This document shows, piece by piece, positions 45,849-55,239 of a stretch of 64,000 bases of DNA. Source of the stretch: Comamonas halotolerans. GTDB lineage: Bacteria > Pseudomonadota > Gammaproteobacteria > Burkholderiales > Burkholderiaceae_C. Each line of letters opens with the position of its first letter. Positions within the stretch are counted from its first letter, which is position 1. Position numbers and translations under genes: made by a program. The stretch is taken from contig NZ_JASAUZ010000005.1 in NCBI RefSeq assembly GCF_030162935.1, forward strand, positions 29,151 through 93,150. Direction: 5' to 3'. The notes beneath the pieces are model-generated. The model had not been told where the DNA came from and made no database searches. It saw only the letters and a list, made by a program, of their open reading frames with translations.

Positions 45849-47262
45849 ACGTATGCCTGCAGACAGCACGCCGATTGCACAGTTCAAAGACATGCTGCGC
45901 GTAGGGCGCGAACGGGTGAATCAGCCATTGCCTTTGCATAGTCACGGCACGTTGACGCGTCTGACCGGCCTGGTGCTGGAAGCCAGTGGCCTGCGTGTCC
46001 CGGTGGGCTCACAGTGTCATTTGCAAATGCCAGGTGCACAGCCTGTGCTGGCCGAGGTGGTGGGTTTTGCCGGAGATCGGGCTTTTTTGATGCCCGCCGG
46101 CGATATTCAGGGCCTGTCCTGCGGTGCCACAGTGACACCGGCAGAGCCTTTTGTTCCGCCACTGCGATTGGGCGACACCGAAGCGCCCTCTTTGGCAACA
46201 GGCGTTTTGCGCCTGCCGATGGGTGATGGCTTGCTGGGTCGCGTGGTGGATTCCCAAGGCATTCCTTTGGACCACGGAGGCGATCTGCTGAATGTTGTGG
46301 TTGAGCCGCTGGAGCGTGAGCCTATCAACGCGATGGAGCGTGCGCCTGTGCGCGAGAGCCTGGACACCGGCGTGCGAGCAATCAACAGTTTGTTGACGGT
46401 GGGCAGGGGGCAGCGTCTGGGTTTGTTTGCTGGTTCCGGCGTGGGTAAATCGGTGCTGCTGGGAATGATGGCGCGCTTTACCCAGGCTGACGTGATTGTG
46501 GTGGGCCTGATTGGTGAGCGCGGTAGAGAGGTCAAGGAGTTTGTGGAAGACATCCTGGGCGTTCAAGACCGTGCTCGAGCCGTCGTCGTGGCAGCTCCGG
46601 CAGATGCTCCGCCGTTGCTGCGCATGCAAGGCGCCAGCTACGCCACAGCCATTGCCGAGCATTTTCGTGACAATGGCAAGCATGTATTGCTGCTGATGGA
46701 TTCGCTCACACGCTATGCGCAGGCGCAGCGCGAAATTGCGTTGGCCATTGGTGAGCCTCCTGCCACCAAGGGGTATCCGCCATCATGCTTTGCAAAGCTG
46801 CCGGCCTTGGTGGAGCGCAGCGGCAATGGCCTCAATGGTGTGGGGTCGATCACTGCTTTCTACACGGTTCTGGCGGAGGGAGACGATCAGCAAGACCCGA
46901 TTGCCGATGCATCGCGCGCCATCCTGGACGGTCACTTTGTCTTGTCTCGAGAGCTGGCCGAGCAGGGCCATTACCCGGCTATCGACATCGAGCAATCCGC
47001 TTCTCGCGTGATGCATAACGTAGTGCCACGAGAGCATTTTGATTTAGCTAGACGGTTTAGAGCCGTCTATTCGCGCTATCAAAAAAGCAAAGATTTGATA
47101 CAAGTAGGAGCTTATGCCAACGGCTCTGATCCGCAGGTGGATGAAGCCATTCGTCTGCAGCCAGCCATGGCGAATTTTCTGCAGCAGAGCATGTTCGAGT
47201 CTGCAACCATGGCGCAGAGCGTGGCGGACATGGCAGCAGTCTTGAACGCACCCAATCAATAA
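45838..47262 (+). CDS. fliI: Flagellum-specific ATPase FliI
   Basis: The start at 45838 overlaps the fliH stop and gives 474 residues; ATG at 45853 is an alternative. Walker A is [17 protein letters not shown]; Walker B is in [36 protein letters not shown]. It energises substrate unfolding for the flagellar T3SS. A short segment at about 47040-47115, encoding [21 protein letters not shown], uses rare A/T-ending codons, unlike the rest of the gene. Confidence 0.96.
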   Translation: MATERMPADSTPIAQFKDMLRVGRERVNQPLPLHSHGTLTRLTGLVLEASGLRVPVGSQCHLQMPGAQPVLAEVVGFAGDRAFLMPAGDIQGLSCGATVTPAEPFVPPLRLGDTEAPSLATGVLRLPMGDGLLGRVVDSQGIPLDHGGDLLNVVVEPLEREPINAMERAPVRESLDTGVRAINSLLTVGRGQRLGLFAGSGVGKSVLLGMMARFTQADVIVVGLIGERGREVKEFVEDILGVQDRARAVVVAAPADAPPLLRMQGASYATAIAEHFRDNGKHVLLLMDSLTRYAQAQREIALAIGEPPATKGYPPSCFAKLPALVERSGNGLNGVGSITAFYTVLAEGDDQQDPIADASRAILDGHFVLSRELAEQGHYPAIDIEQSASRVMHNVVPREHFDLARRFRAVYSRYQKSKDLIQVGAYANGSDPQVDEAIRLQPAMANFLQQSMFESATMAQSVADMAAVLNAPNQ

Positions 47263-47277
47263 CCAGAGGGATATGGA

Positions 47278-47742
47278 ATGTCGTCACTCAATGCACTGAT
47301 GATTGCTATTGAAATGGCGTTGCGCAAACGCGATGAAGCACGCAATGTGCTGCAGGAGCGACAGCGAGCCCACGATGCAGCCCAGTCCCAAATGGAGCAG
47401 TTGCAAAGTTATGCAGCTGAAATGCAGCAACGCTGGGGTGCGAGTGAAGGTGCAGAAATGAAGCCGGAAGTCATGTTCCACCACAGCCAGTTCATGGCAC
47501 GCCTGCAGCACGCTATTGATTTGCAGACCAAGGTCATGGCGGATCAGTCGATTCGTCTGGAAGCTGCTCAAAAAGGCTTGATGGCAGCAGAACTGCGGTT
47601 GAGCAGCCTGAATAAAGTGGTTGAAACAAGGCGCCGTGACATGGCGTTGGCGCAGATGCGTCGCGAACAAAAGCAAACCGACGAGCGTGCAGCATTGCAA
47701 TTCATTGGCCGCACTTTCGGCATGCAGTTCCAGGAGGCATAA
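47278..47742 (+). CDS. fliJ: Flagellar export protein FliJ
   Basis: The 154-residue product is a long alpha-helical coiled coil (ALRKRDEARNVLQERQRAHDAAQSQMEQLQSY) with no signal. Size and position between fliI and fliK fit FliJ, the central stalk of the export ATPase that also escorts chaperones. It starts 15 bp after fliI. Confidence 0.9.
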   Translation: MSSLNALMIAIEMALRKRDEARNVLQERQRAHDAAQSQMEQLQSYAAEMQQRWGASEGAEMKPEVMFHHSQFMARLQHAIDLQTKVMADQSIRLEAAQKGLMAAELRLSSLNKVVETRRRDMALAQMRREQKQTDERAALQFIGRTFGMQFQEA

Positions 47743-47745
47743 ACC

Positions 47746-48975
47746 ATGGATATTCAGCCAAGCAATGCGGCCAAACCTACAACACAGCCAGCCACTGACA
47801 AGGGGGAGAAATTTGACGATGCAGCCGCATCAATGAAGGCTGAAGGTGCGTTTTCGCACCTGCTGCAGGGACTGAAAGACCGCTCCTGCATGGTGGGTGA
47901 TGAAGCACAGGATCTCGAGTCTACGTCCAACTTGTCGGCTGGCATGGCTAACATACCCGTGCTTGAAGTTTCGATGTCCGATGCTCGGCAGCAATTGCTT
48001 CCGGGGCTGAATCTGGAAACCCTGGTGGGCCAGACACAGCGGCTGGATGCTGTCGATGCAGATGCTGCGGTGCAAGACGGCAGCTTTTTGCTGGCTCGCC
48101 AGGAAGCAGGTCTGGGTGGATTGTTGCGACAAGGGCCTGCAGGAGCGCAGCCGCGTGTGGCTGTGGGGCATAGTGTGGCGACGGTCGCTGCGGGTACACA
48201 GCCAATGACGGTGGCACAGCCGGCGTTGGATGCCGACGTGCAAACTGCTGTGGCTACGGCTGTGCTTGCGGAGACCGCGGATGCGGTGGATGGTGTAGTG
48301 CAGCCTGAGCAAGGCAGCGAAGGTCGTATAGCGCTGCAAGGGGCATGGAAGCTGGAAGAGCCCGGTTTCACCCCGCCTGCATTGCTGCGTACCATGGGGC
48401 AGATCGAGCAGTGGGCTGCGGCCAGTGCAGGTGTGCAACCCAAACCCACAGAACGTGTCGAAAGCAGAAAAACAGGCACAGGAGAGGAAACTGTCGAGGG
48501 GCTAACAGCCAGTACATCCAGCGGCACGCGTTTGACCGAGGCTGCTGTGAAAGAGGCGCAGGCAACGCAAGATGCGGCCTTCCAGAACAAGGCAGGCGCG
48601 CCCTTGGAAGATATGCGGTTTTGGTTGCAGGGCAAGCAGCAGCGCGCAGAAGTGTTGCTGGACAAAGATGGGCAGCCGGTGCGTGTGCAAGTCATGCTTC
48701 GTGGCAATGAAGCGCATGTCACTTTCCGTGCAGATCAGGCGCATACGCGTGAGTTGCTGGATAGCAGCCTGGCGCAGTTGCGCGATATGCTGGCGCAGCA
48801 GGGGGTGCAACTGGCGGGAGTCTCCGTGCAAGCCGACGCGCAGGGGCAGCAGTCTTTTGACAATAGGGCTCGCAACCCCTGGGGCGATGAAGGCGCAGGG
48901 CAGGTGGCGGTAGCGGTAGAAACTGCGAAGCATACAAGCACGCAACGCACATACGGCCTGGACTTGTACGCTTAG
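47746..48975 (+). CDS. fliK: Hook-length control protein FliK
   Basis: The 409-residue protein has a low-complexity, Ala/Gln/Thr-rich N-terminal ruler region. The conserved C-terminal FliK domain (about 270-360) reads LQGKQQRAEVLLDKDGQPVRVQVMLRGNEAHVTF and LLDSSLAQLRDMLAQQGVQLAGVSV. It measures the hook and triggers the FlhB switch. It begins 3 bp after fliJ and ends the first fli operon segment. Confidence 0.92.
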   Translation: MDIQPSNAAKPTTQPATDKGEKFDDAAASMKAEGAFSHLLQGLKDRSCMVGDEAQDLESTSNLSAGMANIPVLEVSMSDARQQLLPGLNLETLVGQTQRLDAVDADAAVQDGSFLLARQEAGLGGLLRQGPAGAQPRVAVGHSVATVAAGTQPMTVAQPALDADVQTAVATAVLAETADAVDGVVQPEQGSEGRIALQGAWKLEEPGFTPPALLRTMGQIEQWAAASAGVQPKPTERVESRKTGTGEETVEGLTASTSSGTRLTEAAVKEAQATQDAAFQNKAGAPLEDMRFWLQGKQQRAEVLLDKDGQPVRVQVMLRGNEAHVTFRADQAHTRELLDSSLAQLRDMLAQQGVQLAGVSVQADAQGQQSFDNRARNPWGDEGAGQVAVAVETAKHTSTQRTYGLDLYA

Positions 48976-49187
48976 GCGGTCGGGCGATAGCGGCACCTTG
49001 TTTGATGGATGAAGCATGCCAGGGATTCAGCGGCTCTATTAGAGGGCTGTTTGAGCCTTTTATTCTGGTTATGAACTTTGGGCTTAAAGAAATAATGGGC
49101 CTGCCTGCACATTTTGTGTGGGCGCGCTGAGCGCAGGTTTATTTCGAGGTTGGTTTGCCAACTTCTTTATCCATCAAGGAAAACAAC
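48976..49187. other. 212-bp fliK-fliL gap
   Basis: A break in the otherwise tight fli operon. It may carry a promoter for fliLMNOPQR; an AT-rich segment lies at about 49058-49100. No hairpin followed by a T-run is evident, so read-through from fliK is possible. No coding sequence is supported. Confidence 0.4.
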
Positions 49188-49712
49188 GTGGCCGCATCCA
49201 ATTCTGCCGCCGTTCCGGCACCAGCCAAAAGCAGGAAATTGATCATCATCGGTGCTGTGGCCGTCTTGCTCGTTGTCGCTATCGCAGCAGCATGGCTGCT
49301 CATGGCGAACCGATTGCACGGTGATGTCTACGGTGATGATGCCCCCTCCAAAACTGCCGTCCTGGTGCCCACCTTTCTGCCCCTGGAAAACATGGTGGTG
49401 AATCTGGCGGACCCTGGTGGTGACCGCTTTGTACAGATTGGCATCACGCTGGAGCTGCAAAACGAGGCGACAGCTACTTTGGTCAAACAATATATGCCCA
49501 GCATTCGCAACGGCATTTTGATGCTGGTGTCTCAGCGCACGGCCGATGAGCTGCTGCTGCGAGAAGGCAAGGAAAAGCTGGCTGCAGACATTTTGCGTGA
49601 AGTGATGCGCCCTTTGGGTGGTGGTGCTGTGCAGGCCAATGAGAGTGATGAGAATTCACGCACTCGCAGTGCAGTGCGGCGCGTGTTGTTTTCCAGCTTC
49701 ATTATTCAGTAA
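49188..49712 (+). CDS. fliL: Flagellar basal body-associated protein FliL
   Basis: GTG at 49188 is chosen because AAGGAAAA lies just upstream; the longer frame begins with TTG. The 174-residue product has a short cytoplasmic tail, one membrane helix (LIIIGAVAVLLVVAIAAAWLL) and a periplasmic domain ending VRRVLFSSFIIQ, typical of FliL. FliL supports stator function. First gene of fliLMNOPQR. Confidence 0.93.
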   Translation: MAASNSAAVPAPAKSRKLIIIGAVAVLLVVAIAAAWLLMANRLHGDVYGDDAPSKTAVLVPTFLPLENMVVNLADPGGDRFVQIGITLELQNEATATLVKQYMPSIRNGILMLVSQRTADELLLREGKEKLAADILREVMRPLGGGAVQANESDENSRTRSAVRRVLFSSFIIQ

Positions 49713-49730
49713 GCGCGAGGAGTTGCTGTC

Positions 49731-50735
49731 ATGAGTGATTCTTTCCTGTCGCAAGAAGAAGTCGATGCACTTTTAGAAGGTGTGACGGGCGAGCGCCAGA
49801 AGTCGGACGTCGAGGAAATCGACGAAAGCGCGGTACGCAATTACGATATCTCCAGCCAGGAGCGTATTGTGCGCGGGCGTATGCCCACCATGGAAATCGT
49901 GAACGAGCGTTTTGCACGTAATTTCCGTATTGGCTTGTTCAACTTCATTCGTCGCAGCCCCGAAGTTTCAGTAGGTACGGTGACAGTGCAGCGTTACAGC
50001 GCTTTCCTGCGTCGTTTGGCAGTGCCGACCAACTTCAACATCGTGGCCATTCGCCCGCTTCGCGGCAATGGACTGGTGGTGTGTGAGCCGTCGCTGGTGT
50101 TTGGAATTATCGATACCTTGTACGGTGGCGCAGGCCGTTTGCAAACACGTATTGAGGGCCGCGATTTTTCTGCCACTGAGCAGCGCGTCATCAACCGTCT
50201 GGTGGATGTGATCAGCGAGGAATACAAAAAGGCCTGGCACGGCATTTACCCTCTGGAGCTGGCCTATCAGCGCTCGGAAATGCAACCGCAGTTTGCCAAC
50301 ATCGCAACACCCAGCGAGATTGTGGTTTCGACGGCGTTTCAGCTGGAGATTGGTGATGTTTCAGGCTCCATCCACGTGTGTATGCCATATGCCACGCTGG
50401 AGCCTATTCGCGACATTTTGTACTCATCGACACAGGGTGACTCCATGGAGGTGGATCGCCGTTGGGTCAAGGTGCTCACGCGCGAAATTCAGTCGGCAGA
50501 GGTGACGCTGGTGGCAGAGCTGGCACGCGCAGAGGCAACTGTGGAGCAAATGCTTGCCATGAAGCCTGGTGACTTTATTGAACTGGACCGTCAGCCGCGG
50601 ATTCGCGCATCAATTGGCGGTGTACCTATTTTTGAGTGCCAGTACGGCACGCACAACAACAAATATGCCGTACGCATTGAGCAATGTCTGCGTGGGGTAG
50701 ATGGAAATTGGACCGGAGAGAAGAATGGCAACTGA
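49731..50735 (+). CDS. fliM: Motor switch protein FliM
   Basis: The 334 residues open MSDSFLSQEEVDALLEGV, the N-terminal CheY-P-binding peptide. The middle domain has LYGGAGRLQTRIEGRDFSATE and the C-terminal SpoA domain follows. FliM receives CheY-P and passes the switch signal to FliG. It overlaps fliN by 11 bases. Confidence 0.97.
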   Translation: MSDSFLSQEEVDALLEGVTGERQKSDVEEIDESAVRNYDISSQERIVRGRMPTMEIVNERFARNFRIGLFNFIRRSPEVSVGTVTVQRYSAFLRRLAVPTNFNIVAIRPLRGNGLVVCEPSLVFGIIDTLYGGAGRLQTRIEGRDFSATEQRVINRLVDVISEEYKKAWHGIYPLELAYQRSEMQPQFANIATPSEIVVSTAFQLEIGDVSGSIHVCMPYATLEPIRDILYSSTQGDSMEVDRRWVKVLTREIQSAEVTLVAELARAEATVEQMLAMKPGDFIELDRQPRIRASIGGVPIFECQYGTHNNKYAVRIEQCLRGVDGNWTGEKNGN

Positions 50736-51174
50736 TCCCAGCAATAACGGCAACATCCCGGGCGATGACCCTTTTTCGGATTGGGCAGAGGCTCTGGATG
50801 AGCAAAAAAGAACTGATGACGCCCAAGCAGCTCTGGATGCGGAGCAAGGTGGCCCGTTGAGTGGCAAGCCTGCATACAACACAGGCTCTACGGGTACGGA
50901 AGTACCCGTTAACGACATCAACATGGTGCTGGATATTCCGGTGCAACTGTCGGTGGAGCTGGGACGCACCAAAGTGCCGATCAAGTACATCCTGCAACTG
51001 GCGCAGGGCTCTGTTGTGGAGCTGGATGCCTTGGCAGGGGAGCCGATGGACGTGCTGGTCAATGGTTATCTGATTGCACAAGGTGAAGTGGTGGTGGTGA
51101 ACGACAAGTTCGGCATCCGCTTGACCGACGTGGTGACCCCTTCGGAGCGACTGCGTCGCGTCAGCCGTGGATAA
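50725..51174 (+). CDS. fliN: Motor switch protein FliN
   Basis: The start at 50725 (MATDPSNNGNIPGDDPFSDWAEAL, with GGAGAGAAG upstream) gives 149 residues. An N-terminal extension precedes the SpoA domain, NMVLDIPVQLSVELGRTKVPIKYILQLAQGSVVELDALAGEPMDVLVN. FliN forms the base of the C ring. It overlaps both fliM and fliO. Confidence 0.96.
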   Translation: MATDPSNNGNIPGDDPFSDWAEALDEQKRTDDAQAALDAEQGGPLSGKPAYNTGSTGTEVPVNDINMVLDIPVQLSVELGRTKVPIKYILQLAQGSVVELDALAGEPMDVLVNGYLIAQGEVVVVNDKFGIRLTDVVTPSERLRRVSRG

Positions 51175-51520
51175 CGCTGGGCTCACCTCTTCCCTGCTGC
51201 TGGTGCTGGCCATGATAGGTGCTTTGGCATGCCTGCCATGGCTGCTCAAGCGTTGGCAACAGCGCCAGCAAGCGGCACGCAATGTCTCTGGCATCAGTGC
51301 GCAGGTGCTGGCATCGGTGTCGGTGGGGCCTAGTCAGCGCGTTGTTACGGTCGAGGTGGGGCAAGGCACGCAGAAAGCTTGTCTGGTTCTGGGGGTGACA
51401 GCCCAAAACATTCAATGTCTGCACGTCTTGGGGCAAGCAGCGCCAACACCGCCTGCATCCCAGAGCTTTGCAGGTGCCATGGCACATGTGCAGGCGCAGG
51501 GTCAACCCCCGCAATCATGA
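51167..51520 (+). CDS. fliO: Flagellar export protein FliO
   Basis: A 117-residue protein with one N-terminal membrane helix (LLLVLAMIGALACLPWLL) and a basic cytoplasmic part with SVGPSQRVVTVEVGQGTQKACLVLGVT, matching FliO. The start is a GTG at 51167 overlapping the fliN stop by 8 bases; no strong Shine-Dalgarno is visible, so coupling is likely. FliO helps FliP assemble. ATG at 51212 would remove half the membrane helix. Confidence 0.88.
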   Translation: MDNAGLTSSLLLVLAMIGALACLPWLLKRWQQRQQAARNVSGISAQVLASVSVGPSQRVVTVEVGQGTQKACLVLGVTAQNIQCLHVLGQAAPTPPASQSFAGAMAHVQAQGQPPQS

Positions 51521-52305
51521 GATCACGCATGCGATACGGCTTATCTGCCTTCAGGCGACCATGGGCGCTAGCTGCTGCCGTTTTGGCGGTTTTATGCTGG
51601 ACACCGCTATCGGCGCTTGCACAGACCACTGCGCCCAGTTTGCCCATTCTGGTCGGGACAGGTAGCGGAGGTAACAGCTTTTCTGTTCCCATTCAAACGC
51701 TGCTCTTCTTTACCGCACTGTCATTTCTGCCAGCCATTTTGCTGATGATGACGGGTTTTACCCGCATCGTCATTGTGCTGAGTCTGATGCGCCAGGCTTT
51801 GGGTACGCAGTCTGCGCCTCCCAATCAGGTGATCATCGGCCTGTCCTTGTTCCTGACGTTGTTTGTCATGGGGCCCACGCTGGATCGCGTGTACGAAGAA
51901 GCATATGTGCCCTACACCAGGAACGGCATGCAGTTTGAAGAGGCGGTGAAGAAGGCAGAAGCGCCCATGCGCGAGTTCATGATCCGGCAGACCCGTCAGA
52001 CAGACTATGCCTTGTTCGCGCGTTTGGCCAAGCTGGAGCCGGATGTGCAAATTGAAGATGCTCCATTCAGAGTGGTCGTGCCGGCGTTTGTGATCAGCGA
52101 GCTGAAAACGGCCTTTCAGATCGGTTTCATGATCTTCATTCCGTTTTTGATCATTGATATGGTGGTTTCGTCCATCCTGATGTCACTGGGCATGATGATG
52201 CTGTCGCCCGTGCTGGTGGCACTGCCCTTCAAGATCATGTTGTTTGTGCTGGCCGATGGCTGGAATTTGCTGATTGGCTCGCTGGCTTCAAGCTTTGCCA
52301 TCTAG
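51517..52305 (+). CDS. fliP: Flagellar export gate protein FliP
   Basis: The start at 51517 overlaps the fliO stop as ATGA and gives 262 residues with a cleavable signal peptide (ending SALA, about residue 34). Conserved segments follow: FFTALSFLPAILLMMTGFTRIVIVLSLMRQALGTQSAPPNQVI and SSILMSLGMMMLSP. FliP is a core of the export gate. Confidence 0.96.
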   Translation: MRSRMRYGLSAFRRPWALAAAVLAVLCWTPLSALAQTTAPSLPILVGTGSGGNSFSVPIQTLLFFTALSFLPAILLMMTGFTRIVIVLSLMRQALGTQSAPPNQVIIGLSLFLTLFVMGPTLDRVYEEAYVPYTRNGMQFEEAVKKAEAPMREFMIRQTRQTDYALFARLAKLEPDVQIEDAPFRVVVPAFVISELKTAFQIGFMIFIPFLIIDMVVSSILMSLGMMMLSPVLVALPFKIMLFVLADGWNLLIGSLASSFAI

Positions 52306-52323
52306 CGTGGAAAGGATTGGCTC

Positions 52324-52593
52324 ATGACTCCCCAGATGGTGCTGACGTTTGGCCGCGAGGCACTGACCTTGCTGTTGATGATCGCCTTGCCTGTATTGCT
52401 TACCGTGCTGGCAGTAGGTTTGGTGGTCAGTATTTTTCAGGCGGTCACGCAAATCAATGAGAACACCTTGTCGTTTGTGCCCAAATTGGTGGCCGCAGTC
52501 CTGGTGTTTGCCATTGCGGGGCCATGGATGTTAAGTACGGCGGTGGACTTTATCCGCCGCACGATTGAAAACATTCCCAACGCACTGGGCTAG
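52324..52593 (+). CDS. fliQ: Flagellar export gate protein FliQ
   Basis: The 89-residue product has two membrane helices and the conserved LVVSIFQAVTQINENTLSFVPK segment of FliQ. It lies 18 bp after fliP. Confidence 0.96.
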   Translation: MTPQMVLTFGREALTLLLMIALPVLLTVLAVGLVVSIFQAVTQINENTLSFVPKLVAAVLVFAIAGPWMLSTAVDFIRRTIENIPNALG

Positions 52594-52621
52594 TCGCTCA
52601 AAGCTGTGTAAAGGCAATGTA

Positions 52622-53383
52622 GTGATCGGTATTTCCGAAGAGCAGTTGATGGCGTGGCTGTCGCCCATCATTTGGCCGTTTCTGCGGACTTTGGCCATGT
52701 TCACTGCTGCGCCAGTTTTTTCACAGAAAGCCATCCCCATGCGGGTCAAGGTAGGCTTGGCTTTTTTGGTGGCCGTGTGTGCGCAGGCTGTGCTGGACCA
52801 GCCTATGGTGGCGGTGAACTCGCCAGATGCGCTGGTCTGCGTGATCCAGCAAGTGGGCATTGGCTTGGCGATAGGTTTTTCTGCACGCCTGATCATTGCG
52901 GTCATGGAGGTGGCAGGTGAGGCCATTGGCCTGCAAATGGGCTTGAGCTTTGCCTCGTTTTTCGATCCCACCAGTGGTGCGCAGCTCAGCGCTGTGTCCC
53001 GGTTTTTGGTGCAGATATTCACGCTGTTCTTTGTCGTCGTGAATGGGCATCTGATGGTGCTCATCGCTGTGGTGAAAAGCTTTGATGCGTTTCCAGTCAA
53101 CGGATCCTTCTTGCAGGCAGTCGCACAGATGCGTATTCATGAACTGGGCAGCGCAGTGTTCTCCAGCGCCTTGTGGATTGCCTTGCCCATGATGGCGCTG
53201 TTGCTGTTTGTGAACTTGACCATGGGAGTCATTGCGCGCATTGCGCCACAAATGAATGTGTTTGCAGTGGGCTTTCCAGTCACGCTGACCGTGGGCATGC
53301 TGGGCATTACGGCCACCCTGCCCATGATGGAACAGCCCTTTCTGAGCATGATTGAGCGCGCTTTGTCGATCTTTGGCGTTTAG
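52622..53383 (+). CDS. fliR: Flagellar export gate protein FliR
   Basis: GTG at 52622 with AAAGG upstream gives MIGISEEQLMAWLSPIIWPFLRTLAMFTAAPVF and 253 residues with about six hydrophobic segments. It completes the FliPQR export channel. The longer frame from 52565 overlaps fliQ out of frame and is rejected. It is the last gene of the fli operon and converges on the response regulator gene. Confidence 0.94.
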   Translation: MIGISEEQLMAWLSPIIWPFLRTLAMFTAAPVFSQKAIPMRVKVGLAFLVAVCAQAVLDQPMVAVNSPDALVCVIQQVGIGLAIGFSARLIIAVMEVAGEAIGLQMGLSFASFFDPTSGAQLSAVSRFLVQIFTLFFVVVNGHLMVLIAVVKSFDAFPVNGSFLQAVAQMRIHELGSAVFSSALWIALPMMALLLFVNLTMGVIARIAPQMNVFAVGFPVTLTVGMLGITATLPMMEQPFLSMIERALSIFGV

Positions 53384-53394
53384 CCATGAGAGCC

Positions 53395-53429
53395 AAAAGA
53401 GACTTCACGATGCGGGACGCCAGAAGTCT
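53395..53429 (-). terminator. Possible terminator between fliR and the response regulator
   Basis: AGACTTC (53400-53406) pairs with GAAGTCT (53423-53429). On the minus strand it is followed by CTTTTGG, a short T-run. It stands 25 bp beyond the response regulator stop. Stem and T-run are both modest. Confidence 0.4.
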
Positions 53430-53453
53430 TGGTACCGTGCGCTGCTTGCTGTG

Positions 53454-54083
53454 CTACACCAAGTTGTTGCGAATGGCGTATACCGTCAACTCGGCATTAT
53501 TGGTCAGCTGCAGCTTTTCAAGCACACGGGCGCGATAGACGCTCACAGTCTTGGGGCTGAGCATGAGCTCTTCGGCAATGTCCGTCAGCCGCTTGCCACT
53601 GGCGATTTTTTGCAGGGTTTGCATTTCGCGCTCTGACAGGGACGCATGGGGCACTTCGGGCGTTGGTTGGGACAGACTGTCGGCCAGCATTTGCGCCACT
53701 TCTGGCGTGAGAAATTTACGCCCCATGCTGACAATGCGCACCGCCTCGACCAGCTGTAACGGATCGCCTGCCTTGTTGGCATAGCCGTGCGCCCCCGCTT
53801 TGAGACAACGCAGTGCATATTGGTCTTCGGGGTACATGGAGACCATCAGCACTTTGATATCGGGGTAGCTTTCACGAACGCTGGCAAGCACCTCCAGGCC
53901 ATTGCGCCCTGGCATGTTGATGTCCAGCAGCAAGACATGGCAAGGCGTGGAGCGCAGGGTGTCGCGCAGTTCTGTGTAACCTGCCGCTTCACCACGCACC
54001 TGGATATCCGTCGCTTCCGAAAGTGTGTCTCTGATTCCGCGGCGCAACACAGCATGGTCGTCGCAAATCACAACGTCAATCAA
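53454..54083 (-). CDS. NarL/LuxR-family response regulator
   Basis: The 209 residues hold a receiver domain (DD near residue 8, phospho-acceptor in VLLLDINMPGRNG, MVSMYPE and the lysine in YANKAGD) and a C-terminal LuxR-type helix-turn-helix (LSEREMQTLQKIASGKRLTDIAEELMLSPKTVSVYRARVLEKL). It binds DNA when phosphorylated. It lies 36 bp downstream of a cytoplasmic histidine kinase gene on the same strand, its probable partner. Targets are unknown; placement between fliR and the che operon hints at motility control. Confidence 0.92.
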   Translation of the reverse strand: MIDVVICDDHAVLRRGIRDTLSEATDIQVRGEAAGYTELRDTLRSTPCHVLLLDINMPGRNGLEVLASVRESYPDIKVLMVSMYPEDQYALRCLKAGAHGYANKAGDPLQLVEAVRIVSMGRKFLTPEVAQMLADSLSQPTPEVPHASLSEREMQTLQKIASGKRLTDIAEELMLSPKTVSVYRARVLEKLQLTNNAELTVYAIRNNLV

Positions 54084-54119
54084 TCTCTCTCCTTTAGTGC
54101 TGCCTTTGGCAGCCGCATC

Positions 54120-55217
54120 TTACGTGAGTGGCACAGAAACGATGATGCTCGTTCCTTTTCCGACTTGGCTACTCACGTCTATCCAGCCTCCGACCGTACG
54201 TGCGCGCTCTGCCAGACCCCGCAGTCCAAAGGACTTGGGCTTGCGCCGATCATCCGGCGACATGCCACAACCGTTGTCACGCACTTCAAGGGTCAGATAA
54301 CCCTCTGCGTTTGACAGCTCGATGTGCACGGCACTGGCTTGTGCGTACTTGCTGACATTGGTGAGTGCTTCTTGCGCTGTGCGATAGGCAACGACTTGCA
54401 CCTCTGCGGGGACTGGAATGTGAGGTGGTGTATCCAAACGCGTGGTGATGCCGGTGCGACGCTCAAAGTTTTCTGCCAACCATTGCACCGCTGCGACCAG
54501 GCCTTGGTCAAGCACAGGGGGGCGCAGGTTCATCATGATGCGCTGGCTGGCACCCAGGGCGTGCTGCAACATCTCCAGCGCAGCACGCGCGTGACTCTGC
54601 ACTTGGGGGGCTGTCGCATTTCGGTCAATCCAGGATAAATCAAACTTGACGGAAGTCAAAGATCCGCCAATGTCATCGTGGATCTCACGCGCGATGGCCG
54701 CACGCTCTTGTTCTATGGATTGCTGTAAATGTTCCGCAAGTTCAGCCAATTGCTGCTCGGAGCGCTCCAGTTCACGCATGGCCTGCTCCTTGGCCTGTCG
54801 TGCTTCATGGACTTCCAGGGCCCGCAACATGACGTGTGGCAGGCGGGCCATATCGTCTTTGAGCAAATAGTCAGCAATGCCTTGCTGGATGGCTCCCACG
54901 GCCGCCGCTTCACCAATGGCGCCCGACAGCAAGATGAAAGGAGGGCATTTCTCCAGAGTGCGCACTTGCTCCCAGGCGTCAAGAGCGGTAAAGCCCAGAA
55001 GATGGTAGTCAGCCAGTACCAAATCGAAGCTTTGAGATTGCAGGAGATGGATAAAGTCTAGCAAGTTGTCTGTGCAAACGATGTTGCAAGCAAGGCCTGC
55101 TTTGCGCAACGTGATTTGCGTCAAACGCTGATCCGCCGCTGAATCCTCAAGGTGCAGCAAAAGCAAAGGCCTCTGTGCTGGATTGTCCGAGCTGTTGGGC
55201 GCTATCATTGGATACAT
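54120..55217 (-). CDS. Hybrid REC-HisKA_3 histidine kinase, soluble
   Basis: The start at 55217 gives 365 residues, with another ATG at 55208; no strong Shine-Dalgarno supports either. An N-terminal receiver domain (LHLEDSAADQRL, DLVLADYHLLG, ILLSGAIGE, LLKDD) is followed by a short coiled coil, a HisKA_3 phosphoacceptor helix (AAIAREIHDDIGGSLTSVKF) and a HATPase domain (ALTNVSKYAQAS, VRDNGCGMSPDD, GLRGLAERA). No membrane helix is present, so it senses a cytoplasmic input or a phosphoryl signal through its own receiver. It pairs with the NarL-type regulator downstream. Confidence 0.9.
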   Translation of the reverse strand: MYPMIAPNSSDNPAQRPLLLLHLEDSAADQRLTQITLRKAGLACNIVCTDNLLDFIHLLQSQSFDLVLADYHLLGFTALDAWEQVRTLEKCPPFILLSGAIGEAAAVGAIQQGIADYLLKDDMARLPHVMLRALEVHEARQAKEQAMRELERSEQQLAELAEHLQQSIEQERAAIAREIHDDIGGSLTSVKFDLSWIDRNATAPQVQSHARAALEMLQHALGASQRIMMNLRPPVLDQGLVAAVQWLAENFERRTGITTRLDTPPHIPVPAEVQVVAYRTAQEALTNVSKYAQASAVHIELSNAEGYLTLEVRDNGCGMSPDDRRKPKSFGLRGLAERARTVGGWIDVSSQVGKGTSIIVSVPLT

Positions 55218-55239
55218 CTTGGAACAATTTTTTCGGGTG

